The translations under genes were made by a program, and so were the position numbers. Under the pieces are notes generated by a model, which worked only from the letters and a program-made list of their open reading frames with translations, had not been told where the DNA came from and made no database searches. Positions 1-7,619 of a DNA stretch of 26,540 nucleotides are shown here, one piece after another. Source of the DNA: Candidatus Levyibacteriota bacterium (GTDB taxonomy: Bacteria; Patescibacteriota; Microgenomatia; Levybacterales; UBA12049); contig PRDT01000079.1 of assembly GCA_003173995.1 (NCBI GenBank), forward strand, positions 1 through 26,540, in the 5' to 3' direction. The stretch's first letter is position 1; every line of letters starts with the position of its first letter.

Positions 1-517
1 TTCTTGCTGCAATAATTTCTCCTTCCTTGGTGATAAGAATAATTGTATTTCTTCCTTCTAATTGTAAAAATGCAGACCGAATTGCTTTGAGTAAATCTTT
101 TTTTTCTTTCAATTCGTTTTCAATAAGTCTCACGATAACCTCAGTATCTGTAGTACTAAGAAATTTGTATCCTTTTTTCAAAAGAGTTGCTTTGATATCT
201 TCGTAGTTTTCAACAATACCATTTTGCGCTAAGACAAAAGATTTATCGGTTGCAAAGTGAGGGTGGGCATTGACATCATTGACTGCACCCGTTGTCGCCC
301 AACGAGTATGTGCAATTGCTCGACCACTTTTAGGAAAAGACGTAATAGAGTCAACATCACTTATTTTTCCAGCTTTTTTTTCTAAATAAATTTTCTCGTC
401 AGAAGCTTCGGCAACTCCCCATGAATCATATCCGCGATAATCAAGCCTTTTCAGGCCTGCTACAACAATTTTTGCTGCGTCATCACGATACCCACAATAT
501 CCGAAAATACCGCACAT
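1..517 (-). CDS. glmS: Glucosamine-fructose-6-phosphate aminotransferase, N-terminal part (3' truncated by window)
   Basis: The reverse-strand reading frame opens with MCGIFGYCGY and runs off the left edge after about 172 residues of a protein that is normally about 600 residues. This is the class II glutamine amidotransferase domain of GlmS. Cys2 is the N-terminal nucleophile, and the LDYRGYDS, HTRWATTG and NAHPH motifs are all present. The enzyme makes glucosamine-6-phosphate from fructose-6-phosphate and glutamine, the entry step to UDP-GlcNAc. The two sugar isomerase domains lie outside the window. The ATG at 517 is the only sensible start because Cys2 must follow it directly; a possible AGGAG lies 13 bases upstream. 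The gene is last in a wall-precursor gene run and sits 86 bases downstream of a glmS-ribozyme-like RNA, which probably controls it by feedback from its own product. Confidence 0.96.
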   Translation of the reverse strand, partial: MCGIFGYCGYRDDAAKIVVAGLKRLDYRGYDSWGVAEASDEKIYLEKKAGKISDVDSITSFPKSGRAIAHTRWATTGAVNDVNAHPHFATDKSFVLAQNGIVENYEDIKATLLKKGYKFLSTTDTEVIVRLIENELKEKKDLLKAIRSAFLQLEGRNTIILITKEGEIIAAR

Positions 518-603
518 ATATTTTGAAGTTCTCCTGAAGAAAAGAGTAGCAATGATTGTATTATTCTTTTGATTTCCAATTACTTGAAAGCTTTGAAATA
601 ATA

Positions 604-720
604 CTCAGGTTGATCATGACAACCGAGGGTTTCCGCAGATGCTCTCCACATTGGAGGCCCGATTTCCTACTTTCGTAGGACCCTCTTCCTCGTATCCCCA
701 CCGGAGTGGGGCCACACGCT
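604..720 (-). ncRNA. glmS ribozyme-like self-cleaving riboswitch
   Basis: This structured RNA lies between the HAD gene and glmS. Read on the minus strand it follows the glmS ribozyme core order: AGCG at 720-717 (predicted cut between A720 and G719), a P2-like hairpin CCCCAC-UCCG-GUGGGG (711-696), ACGAGG (693-688), then GAGGGU (685-680) pairing with ACCCUC (630-625). Inside that helix are AUCGG (663-659) and AUCUGCGG (640-633), aligning with AUCGA and AUCGGCGG of known glmS ribozymes. CGUG (718-715) can pair with UGCG (637-634) as the core pseudoknot. A P3-like hairpin GGUUG/CAACC (624-608) closes the element. Odd points are two extra hairpins, UCCUAC-GAAA-GUAGGA (680-665) and one at 658-641, and no P4 domain. 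The assignment is by eye; the position before glmS supports it strongly. Confidence 0.8.
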
Positions 721-770
721 CTACTAACTACCTACTCTTTTCAAAGAACTACTAGACTGTACCAAATGCA

Positions 771-1430
771 TTACTCCTTGTCAAATAACGAAAGTAATTC
801 TACTAAATTAGTAATTGTTACATCTGGTGTAAATGCTTTTGTAGGAGAATATTTTTCTGCCATTCGTCCTCTTTTCACCCAGATACCTGTAATCGTCTCC
901 TCCGCTGCTTTTGCATCAATCAGAACAGGAATATAATCATCAACAATATAAATGTCATAGGAAGTATATGACGATAAAATACTTTCTATTTTCTCATTTT
1001 TAATTGGATGAATATGAACATTTTCTTTGCTGAAAAAATGAGTCAGACTTTTGATTTTTGTTTGCTGGAGACGTGAATGACCTGAAGAAAAGATACCAAG
1101 GAGGAGTCCCTTTTCATTTAATTTCTTCAACACGTCACTTGATTCAGGATAGATGCAAGAAAGAAAAATATCTTCTTGCCACCATACATTTTCAAGTTCT
1201 TCAAGACCTAACGTTGTTGGGATATGTGCAACAAGTTGCTTGGTAAAAAGAGCAGGATCAAAATACCCATGCTCTCGAATTGCATCATATGCTTGCATTG
1301 CTAATGGGTAAAACTCATCGAGGTCATAATTGAGCATTTTGGCAAGTGTGGTATAAACTGTCTTCCTGTATTTATCTGTGTCAAATAATGTGTAATCGAT
1401 ATCGAATAAAACAACTTTATTTTTCATCAT
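771..1430 (-). CDS. HAD-superfamily hydrolase
   Basis: This is a probable phosphatase of about 219 residues. HAD motif I is FDIDYT near the N-terminus, with the nucleophile and acid aspartates in DxD. Motif II is around IFSSGHS, a lysine-rich stretch with PIKNEK could supply motif III, and motif IV is YIVDDY, followed by a typical small C-terminal Rossmann strand. The region between motifs I and II is a helical cap. The longest frame starts at 1490, deep inside the upstream gene. ATG1430 has GAGGA 8 bases before it and ATG1427 follows directly, so one of these two is the likely start, overlapping the glmU-like gene by 11-14 bases. The substrate is unknown. Its place between glmU and glmS suggests a sugar-phosphate or a related housekeeping substrate, but the sequence does not prove this. 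Confidence 0.88.
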   Translation of the reverse strand: MMKNKVVLFDIDYTLFDTDKYRKTVYTTLAKMLNYDLDEFYPLAMQAYDAIREHGYFDPALFTKQLVAHIPTTLGLEELENVWWQEDIFLSCIYPESSDVLKKLNEKGLLLGIFSSGHSRLQQTKIKSLTHFFSKENVHIHPIKNEKIESILSSYTSYDIYIVDDYIPVLIDAKAAEETITGIWVKRGRMAEKYSPTKAFTPDVTITNLVELLSLFDKE

Positions 1431-2682
1431 GGATTTCTTCCTCAACAACTTCCTGAAATCTTGTAAAGTATCTCGTATTATCTGCAACATTTTTCATAAC
1501 ATTTGTTGATGGACCAATAATCGTATTATTTCCAATAATAACTCCTGGCATTGTTGAGACACGAATACCAATATTTGCATTATTTCCAATAATAACTCCC
1601 AAATGCTTAATACCAGTATTTACTTTCTCTCCTTTGACAACACTTGATACTAGTTGTCTATCAAGCCGCACATTTGCTGTACACACATATGCAGCAATCT
1701 TTGTCTTTTTACCAATAAGTGAATCTCCGATAAATCCTGAATGGGTTGTTGTACCTTCCATCACTAATGTATTTTTTAATTCCATTCCAGCACCAATAAC
1801 AGCGCCCTCTTCGATACTCACTCCATTTCGAAGAATAGATCTATTTCCAACAATCACATTTTTGCCTACATAGGCTGGCCCTTTAATAACAACTCCTTCC
1901 ATAATTTGTGCACCGTCCTCAACAATGACATTTCCAGTAATAACTACATCTTTTGCAATGTGTGCACGTTCTGAAAGAGAAGATGTCTCAATACGACTGA
2001 GTAAATACTCTTTAATACCAAATAAATGCCAAGGATATTTGAGAGATATTGTCGCTTTGTCAGTCACAACTGCTTTGACATGTCCTTCTTTTGCACTTTT
2101 TGCCAAAGCCTCTTCAAAGTGATATTCAGCGAGAGGTGTATTCTCAAGAAGTGATAAAAATGATGGAGTTAATAGATACATTGCAACAAGTCTATAAGAA
2201 GAACTTGCAACTTCTGGCTTCTCAGTAATATTGATAACTTTATCTCCATCTAGTTCTACGACACCAAATTGGGACATGTCATCTGATTGTTTTACCAAAA
2301 CGACACTTGTCTCGTTATCGTCTTGCATCTGCTCCATCTCATTTCTAAATTCCCCAAATTCCATATGATATCCACTCAAAAGAAAGAAGGAATCCGTAAG
2401 AATATCTTTTGCTTGAAGTAGTCCATGTCCCATACCAAGTGCTTCTTCTTGAATAACATACGTTATATGAAGACCAAGAGTCTCTCCGTTACCAAGATAT
2501 TCTTGAATACGACTTTGCGGTCTGACAACCAAAACGATTTCATCAATACCTGACTTTTTTAGAGCAATGAGTGTATGCTCAATAAGAGGCTTTCCCATAA
2601 CTTTAACAAAAGACTTATGTTCTTCTGTATTAAATGGATAAAATCTACTCGATTTGCCTGCTGCTAAAATAACTGCTTTCAT
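1417..2682 (-). CDS. glmU: Bifunctional sugar-1-phosphate nucleotidyltransferase / acetyltransferase, archaeal-type GlmU
   Basis: Residues 1-225 form a nucleotidyltransferase domain with the AVILAAGKSSRF signature at the N-terminus. Residues from about 240 to 400 are left-handed beta-helix hexapeptide repeats (VIVEDG, VIVGNR, VIGAGM, VIIGNN). The C-terminal pattern of THSGFIGDS, then ANVRLD, then LGVIIGNNANIGI resembles archaeal GlmU-like enzymes such as Sulfolobus ST0452 more than E. coli GlmU. His314 in TTHSG is the likely acetyltransferase base. The inferred role is acetylation of glucosamine-1-phosphate and uridylylation to UDP-GlcNAc. The length of 421 residues fits this family. ATG2682 has GAGGA 7 bases upstream and starts 3 bases after the murA stop, so the two are probably cotranscribed. 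Dual activity is inferred; a plain glucose-1-phosphate thymidylyl- or uridylyltransferase is the alternative. Confidence 0.85.
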   Translation of the reverse strand: MKAVILAAGKSSRFYPFNTEEHKSFVKVMGKPLIEHTLIALKKSGIDEIVLVVRPQSRIQEYLGNGETLGLHITYVIQEEALGMGHGLLQAKDILTDSFFLLSGYHMEFGEFRNEMEQMQDDNETSVVLVKQSDDMSQFGVVELDGDKVINITEKPEVASSSYRLVAMYLLTPSFLSLLENTPLAEYHFEEALAKSAKEGHVKAVVTDKATISLKYPWHLFGIKEYLLSRIETSSLSERAHIAKDVVITGNVIVEDGAQIMEGVVIKGPAYVGKNVIVGNRSILRNGVSIEEGAVIGAGMELKNTLVMEGTTTHSGFIGDSLIGKKTKIAAYVCTANVRLDRQLVSSVVKGEKVNTGIKHLGVIIGNNANIGIRVSTMPGVIIGNNTIIGPSTNVMKNVADNTRYFTRFQEVVEEEIHDEK

Positions 2683-2685
2683 AAA

Positions 2686-4014
2686 TTATTCCTCATGCTT
2701 CCTTTCCACGTCCGCTCCAAGATTTTTGAGTCTTTCTTCAAGATGATCATAACCCCTATCAAGTCTCTCTATACCAAAAATTGTGCTCGTCCCAGATGCA
2801 GCAAGCGCAGCAAGGACAACAGCAGCACCTGCTCTGATATCAATGGTTGTTACTACAGCATCATGTAATTCTTTTGGGCCATTAATTTTAATAGCATGGA
2901 CATAGTCCGGCTTATCATCTGCTAAGTTAAAATTGTACGTTATTTCTGGTTGGCTAACTTCAGGCTTGTATGCTTCAATATGTGCTCCCATTTTATTCAA
3001 ATCTTGCATATATCCCATTTTATTTTCAAAAACAGTTTCATGAATTGTTGAGACTCCATCTGCTTGTGTCATGAGGACCGCCCAAGGAGCTTGCCAGTCT
3101 GTCATAAAACCTGGATAGATTGCAGTAGTAACGTTTGTTGCCTTGAGTTGATCTTTATAATAAAATCTCATCCCACCATTCACCTCTTCATATGCTCCTC
3201 CTGCTTCATCAACTTTTTCCAAAAATTCTTCAATTCCTTTTTTGGTTACCTGTTCAACAGTGATATCTCCTTTTGTCACGAGTGCTGCAATAGCAAAGGT
3301 AACTATCTCATTCCTATCTGGACTTATGGTAAAGGTTGTTCCGTGTAATTTTTCAACGCCAACAATAGTAATTTCTCTTTTTGCCGAGCGACTAACTTGC
3401 GCCCCCATTTGATTAAGCATTTGTATCAGGTCATCAATTTCTGGCTCCTCAGCTGCATTTTTGAGAATAGTCGTGCCATTTGCCAAAACAGCACCGAGAA
3501 TAAGTGTCTCTGTGCCAGTGTGAGTATTTTTTTCAAAAGTATATGTTGTACCTTCAAGTCCATCTGTCTTTGCATGAAAATAGCCATCTTTACTGTTATA
3601 ACTTACTTCAACATGAAGATGTGCAATACCATCAATTGTTCTATCAATAGGACGGGCTCCGAGACGACAACCTCCTGGATTGGGAATAATTGCCTCACCC
3701 ACTCGAGCAAGAAGGGGCGCAATAAACATAGCTGAGGTACGAGCCTGTGCTGCTTTCTCAAGAGTAATCTCATGCTTGGCAAACTGAGGCACCGAAATAC
3801 TAACTCTATGTCCATCTAAAGTGATGTTTGCTCCTAAGTCCCTCATGATATCTAACATCAGATGAAAATCTGAAATATCAGGAACATTTTCCAAAACAAC
3901 CTCTTCAGTGGTTAGACACGCAGCTACAAGTGCTTTTAGTGCAACATTTTTGGATCCTGATACATGGGTCGATCCAGCTAATTTTTTTCCTCCTGTTACA
4001 ACAAATAATTCCAT
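2686..4014 (-). CDS. murA: UDP-N-acetylglucosamine 1-carboxyvinyltransferase
   Basis: MurA transfers enolpyruvate from PEP to UDP-GlcNAc, the first committed step of peptidoglycan synthesis, in the cytosol. The 442-residue protein has the two-domain EPSP-synthase-like fold. It begins with the family pattern around GGKKLAGSTHVSGSKN (residues 8-23). The catalytic loop reads NPGGCRLGARPID, with Cys116 in the place of E. coli Cys115, the fosfomycin target. A cysteine there rather than aspartate implies ordinary fosfomycin chemistry. The C-terminal IRAGAA and RGYDHLEERL segments are also typical. The start is one base after the murC stop and the glmU-like gene follows after 3 bases, so this is an operon-internal gene. 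A clear Shine-Dalgarno is lacking; only GAG 8 bases upstream is seen. Confidence 0.97.
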   Translation of the reverse strand: MELFVVTGGKKLAGSTHVSGSKNVALKALVAACLTTEEVVLENVPDISDFHLMLDIMRDLGANITLDGHRVSISVPQFAKHEITLEKAAQARTSAMFIAPLLARVGEAIIPNPGGCRLGARPIDRTIDGIAHLHVEVSYNSKDGYFHAKTDGLEGTTYTFEKNTHTGTETLILGAVLANGTTILKNAAEEPEIDDLIQMLNQMGAQVSRSAKREITIVGVEKLHGTTFTISPDRNEIVTFAIAALVTKGDITVEQVTKKGIEEFLEKVDEAGGAYEEVNGGMRFYYKDQLKATNVTTAIYPGFMTDWQAPWAVLMTQADGVSTIHETVFENKMGYMQDLNKMGAHIEAYKPEVSQPEITYNFNLADDKPDYVHAIKINGPKELHDAVVTTIDIRAGAAVVLAALAASGTSTIFGIERLDRGYDHLEERLKNLGADVERKHEE

Positions 4015-4015
4015 A

Positions 4016-5434
4016 TTATTTACTCAAAAGTTGATGATGAATTGTATAGATATCTCCTGCTCCCATGGTAACAACAATACAATCCTCTGCGTAGTTTTTC
4101 TGCTTTAAATATTGTACCACATCCTGTAGCGTGGGCAGCCATAAGACAGCTTCATGTTGCATTGAGATAGCATGTGCCAATTTCTCTGAGGAAACATTTG
4201 GATCAACAGTTTCCCTTGCTGAAGCATAGATATCAGCGAGAACAAGTTCGTCTGCAGCTTTAAAAGAATCAACAAATTGTTCGAACAATTTTATTGTTCT
4301 TGTATATGTGTGAGGCTGAAAAACAGCAATAAGCTTTTTGTCAGGATATTTATCTTTCAAAGCCTTCAAAGCTGCTTTAATTTCTGTTGGATGGTGTGCG
4401 TAATCATCATACAACAGTGCACCAGATGGTATTGTACCAATATACTCAAGTCTTCTCTTTGTCCCGGTAAATGCTGAAAGTCCCTTTTGAATATCTGAAG
4501 GAGAAAGTCCACATTGCTTTGCTACAATGATAGCAGCAACTGCATTAAGCGCATTATGCTCCCCTAAGACAGAAAGTATATAGTCCTCTTCTTCTTGTCT
4601 TGGCGTCTGAAGAGTAAAATGTAAACCCTCAGAAGATGTATGAATATTCTTAAGAACATAATTATTATCCGAATTAAACCCGTACGTCAATAATTCACCA
4701 TTATAAGTTTCGAGTATTTTTTTGATATTATTATCGTCTCCGCACGCAATCAGTAGACTATTATTCTCGGTAAGTTGCTTTGCAAAAGCAGTATATGCCT
4801 CTATAACAGCCTCAAGAGATGGATACAGGTCAGGATGATCGTATTCAACATTAGTCATAATAGCAATTTGTGGATGCTGCCACATAAATTTAGGAGTCCT
4901 GTCATGTGTTGGCTCTGTTGCATACTCATCAGCCTCTGCAACAAAATAGTCACCTTTTCCAAAGTGACCTGATGTCTGAAGCGAAGGGATTTCACCTGTT
5001 CCAATAACAAATGATGGATCTTTTCCAGCTTCTTTCAACAATGTTGCAACCAGTGCTGTTGTGGTGGTTTTTCCATGGCAACCGGTGATAGAAATACCAG
5101 TCATATTTTCATTGTTAAATAACTCACCACTCATAAAATACCCAACTGCTTGTCCTTGAGTCAAAACTTGTATCCCTTTTTCTTTTGCTGCTTTGACTTC
5201 TGGATTATCATAACCTCCATGTGCACCAGTCGTAACAACCATGTCAACATTTGCTACCCTAGATGGATCAAATCCCTCATCAACAGTAATATTGTATTTT
5301 TTAAGTAATACATCTGTTATAAATGTTTGAGGGCTATCACTTCCTGTGACGACAAACCCTGCCTCTTTCGCAATAATTGCAAGGGGAGTCATACCAACAC
5401 CTTTAATACCAACGAAATGAATCTTTTGTATCAT
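4016..5434 (-). CDS. murC: UDP-N-acetylmuramate-L-alanine ligase
   Basis: MurC adds L-alanine to UDP-MurNAc using ATP. All three Mur ligase domains are present in 472 residues. The N-terminal Rossmann domain opens with IHFVGIKGVGM, typical of MurC and Mpl. The ATPase P-loop GCHGKTTT is at residues 118-125. The downstream ATPase-domain elements NVEYDHPD and the family motifs DDYAHHPTE and FQPHTYTRT follow in order. The start overlaps the murE stop in an ATGA, indicating translational coupling. The murein-recycling ligase Mpl is an alternative name, but the dense wall-synthesis context and absence of another MurC favour MurC. Confidence 0.95.
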   Translation of the reverse strand: MIQKIHFVGIKGVGMTPLAIIAKEAGFVVTGSDSPQTFITDVLLKKYNITVDEGFDPSRVANVDMVVTTGAHGGYDNPEVKAAKEKGIQVLTQGQAVGYFMSGELFNNENMTGISITGCHGKTTTTALVATLLKEAGKDPSFVIGTGEIPSLQTSGHFGKGDYFVAEADEYATEPTHDRTPKFMWQHPQIAIMTNVEYDHPDLYPSLEAVIEAYTAFAKQLTENNSLLIACGDDNNIKKILETYNGELLTYGFNSDNNYVLKNIHTSSEGLHFTLQTPRQEEEDYILSVLGEHNALNAVAAIIVAKQCGLSPSDIQKGLSAFTGTKRRLEYIGTIPSGALLYDDYAHHPTEIKAALKALKDKYPDKKLIAVFQPHTYTRTIKLFEQFVDSFKAADELVLADIYASARETVDPNVSSEKLAHAISMQHEAVLWLPTLQDVVQYLKQKNYAEDCIVVTMGAGDIYTIHHQLLSK

Positions 5435-6612
5435 GACTTTGCCCTTTCTTGGATGGCTTTCTTAACGGCCAAGCCATCATCCCATGGTTCTTCCCCATTG
5501 CCATAATTGATTGATTGCTCATGTCCTTTTCCCGTAATCACAACCATATCTCCTTTTTTTGCCAGAAGAATTGCCTTAGTAATTGCTTCTTGTCTATTGG
5601 GAATTTCATATATTTGACTCTTTTCATTCATGCCTTTCTTAATGTCTGCAAAAATATCAGCTATATTTTCTGAGCGAGGATCTTCTGAAGTGAGAATACT
5701 CACATCAGCAAAATGTGACGAAAATTTTCCCATTTCTGGTCTTTTTGACTTATCCCTCTGTCCAGCAGTACCAAAGACATGAATAAGTCTTCCTGTCACC
5801 GGCTTCACTGCAGGGAGAAGCTGAGCAAAAGCATTTGGGGTATGAGCAAAGTCTACCATCACGGTAAAATCTTTCTTGTATACAATTTCTGCTCGGCCTT
5901 TTGGCAAAGAAAATGTTTCAATTCCTTTTCGTATTTCTGCCTCAGTCAAACCTAACTTCTGGCATATGGCAATTGCAAGAAGGGCATTGTAGGTATTGTA
6001 TTCACCAGGAAGTGAGGAGGTAAACTTCATGGTAGTAGGATTAATATCCGCATCTTTGCCTAAGCCATAAGTAATAATATCTTTCTTTTCAGCTAATTCT
6101 TTTTTTAACATTCGATATGACATATCATCTTTATTAATTACAGCAATTTTTGCCCACTTGAGAAGCTTTGCTTTTGTCTTCAGATAATTCTCATATGTCT
6201 TGTGATAATCTAAATGCTCATGACTCACATTCGTAATACCTGCAATCGCAAATGGAATACCCCATACTCTATTCTGATCAATACCGTGAGAGGTTACTTC
6301 GAGTACTAAATATGATCCTTTTTTAAGCCTGACAATTTTTTTCAAGAATTGCTGGAGAGGCACAGAAGATGGATTAGTAACATGAAAGCCCGTGTCAAAG
6401 GTTTTATTTCCAATATATGCTGCAACAGTTGAGATAAGTGAAACATCTTTACCTGCATTTTTGAGAATATGATAAAGAAGACTTGAGGTTGTTGTTTTGC
6501 CGTCAGTGCCAGTAATGCCAATGGTCACAAGCTGCCTCCCCGGAAAGCCGTATCGAATATTTGCAAGAATGGCAACACCAAGGTGATACACATTTTTTGC
6601 TTTTTGCCACAT
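5431..6612 (-). CDS. murE: MurE-type UDP-MurNAc-tripeptide ligase lacking the N-terminal domain
   Basis: This Mur ligase of 393 residues compares with about 495 for E. coli MurE. The P-loop GTDGKTT begins at residue 35, so the usual domain 1 that binds the UDP moiety is absent; only about 30 residues with a hydrophobic or amphipathic helix precede it. Other signatures are NVSHEHLDYH (128-137), a candidate carboxylated Lys147 in YLKTKAK, DFAHTPN (254-260), and GKGHEQ near the end, which is typical of MurE. At the site where diaminopimelate-adding enzymes have DNPR, this protein has EDPR (310-313); the arginine is kept, which favours meso-diaminopimelate over lysine. It is first in the murE-murC-murA-glmU-HAD-glmS run, with a TATAAT 8 bases before its ATG. 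Confidence 0.92.
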   Translation of the reverse strand: MWQKAKNVYHLGVAILANIRYGFPGRQLVTIGITGTDGKTTTSSLLYHILKNAGKDVSLISTVAAYIGNKTFDTGFHVTNPSSVPLQQFLKKIVRLKKGSYLVLEVTSHGIDQNRVWGIPFAIAGITNVSHEHLDYHKTYENYLKTKAKLLKWAKIAVINKDDMSYRMLKKELAEKKDIITYGLGKDADINPTTMKFTSSLPGEYNTYNALLAIAICQKLGLTEAEIRKGIETFSLPKGRAEIVYKKDFTVMVDFAHTPNAFAQLLPAVKPVTGRLIHVFGTAGQRDKSKRPEMGKFSSHFADVSILTSEDPRSENIADIFADIKKGMNEKSQIYEIPNRQEAITKAILLAKKGDMVVITGKGHEQSINYGNGEEPWDDGLAVKKAIQERAKS

Positions 6613-6620
6613 ACCTTGTC

Positions 6621-6626
6621 ATTATA
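6621..6626 (-). promoter_or_regulatory. -10 box of murE promoter, near-leaderless
   Basis: The minus strand carries a perfect TATAAT ending 8 bases before the murE ATG. No convincing -35 was seen. A start site about 7 bases downstream would leave a leader of about one base. AAGG just before the ATG could also be a weak ribosome binding site if transcription starts upstream. Confidence 0.55.
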
Positions 6627-6654
6627 CCTTTTCTGGGCAGATAAAACCAATTTT

Positions 6655-7569
6655 TTACTGCTCTGATGAGTCAGAAAGAAGCTCTGACACTGTTACAAAT
6701 ATATATCCTTCATTCTTTAATGTCTGGATAAGTCGAGGCAACACAAAACCCGTCTCAGGAGCTAGTGGACCTCCTTGCATATGGAGGACTATTATTGAAC
6801 CATTTTGCGTATTATTTAATACATTATCAATAATCCGCTGCCTATCCGTCTCAAATCCGTCGCCGCCCACAACATCCCAATGCACAACAGTAAGACCAAG
6901 TTGATTAGCTAAGGCAACATCTTCAGGGTTAGCACAACCTCCAGGGAATCTAAAATATCTACTATATATTCCATATGACGCAAGCAGTCGCTGGGTTTTC
7001 TCCATTTCTTCTTGCTTTGAGAATTGACCAACAGGAGCAAGACCATAACATTCACCTGCAAAACCAGGATGCGAATAGGAATGATTGGCAAGTTCAAAAA
7101 GTGGATTATTCGCAAGCTCACGTGTGGCTTCAGGATACTGCTCAATCCACATGCCTGTTAAGAAAAGAGTTGCTTTGGTATTAGTCTCATTAAGATAATC
7201 AATAATTGACTCATTATAATAAGTTGGTACAACTTTTCTTGCTAAGTCCTGAGCCATACCAGGAGTCATATCAGCATCAAAAGTAAGGGCAATTTCTTTT
7301 TTCTCACGCGATCCGTGGGTAACAATGCCATCGATTGGCTTTTGGGATTGCAGAAGCAGTGTTTTGATTAAATTATCTTTTTTAACTAAATTTTCCTGAT
7401 CAGTTACTTTTTGTTCATTCATCGCACGCACAGTCCATGTCCCAAGAAGAGAAATTCCAAGTAAGAGTAATATGCCGATACTCAGAAAAACAAGCTGTGA
7501 GTAAAAAAAGTGTTTGTGCGTCCTACGAGCTCTTTTTCTTGTTTTTTTCACTTGTCCACGACGTGCCAT
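6655..7569 (-). CDS. Membrane-anchored polysaccharide deacetylase (NodB domain)
   Basis: A basic N-terminus of about 20 residues is followed by one transmembrane segment (23-43), then an extracytoplasmic CE4/NodB domain. Motifs in order are TFDAD (96-100) in place of the usual TFDDG, with both metal and base aspartates kept; HSYSH (163-167) giving the two zinc histidines; RFPGG (207-211); the HWDVVGGDG strand; and VLHMQGG with His263. The enzyme probably removes acetyl groups from peptidoglycan or another GlcNAc polymer at the cell surface. The full NodB catalytic set is present, so it should be active. It sits just upstream of murE but has its own promoter-like box, TATACT, 6 bases before the ATG. 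Confidence 0.93.
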   Translation of the reverse strand: MARRGQVKKTRKRARRTHKHFFYSQLVFLSIGILLLLGISLLGTWTVRAMNEQKVTDQENLVKKDNLIKTLLLQSQKPIDGIVTHGSREKKEIALTFDADMTPGMAQDLARKVVPTYYNESIIDYLNETNTKATLFLTGMWIEQYPEATRELANNPLFELANHSYSHPGFAGECYGLAPVGQFSKQEEMEKTQRLLASYGIYSRYFRFPGGCANPEDVALANQLGLTVVHWDVVGGDGFETDRQRIIDNVLNNTQNGSIIVLHMQGGPLAPETGFVLPRLIQTLKNEGYIFVTVSELLSDSSEQ

Positions 7570-7575
7570 AAGAAA

Positions 7576-7604
7576 AGTATAAATGGTCTTAGTCCTTGTG
7601 AAAA
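7576..7604 (-). promoter_or_regulatory. Leaderless promoter of the polysaccharide deacetylase
   Basis: The -10 TATACT (7581-7576) ends exactly 6 bases before ATG7569. A weak -35, TTTTCA (7604-7599), lies 17 bases upstream. The spacing puts the transcription start at or next to the start codon, and no Shine-Dalgarno lies between. Confidence 0.6.
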
Positions 7605-7619
7605 GGAGGAATTACAGAT

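Noticed and set aside
604..770. RNase P RNA or SRP RNA as an explanation for the structured region
   Set aside because: The GAGGAAAGUCC and ACAGAA landmarks of RNase P and the GGAAGCAGC-type SRP loop are absent, the element is too short for RNase P, and the glmS ribozyme core order and location fit better.
706..936. Plus-strand open frame of 76 codons across the ribozyme region and HAD 3' end
   Set aside because: It is antisense to the HAD gene and the structured RNA, has no family likeness and no ribosome binding site.
1431..1490. Upstream start (1490) for the HAD protein
   Set aside because: The extra residues are unrelated to the HAD fold and lie inside the glmU-like gene; GAGGA is correctly spaced for ATG1430.
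7582..7619. Hairpin TCCTT/AAGGA between rarA and the deacetylase gene as a terminator
   Set aside because: There is no T-run after the 5-bp stem.
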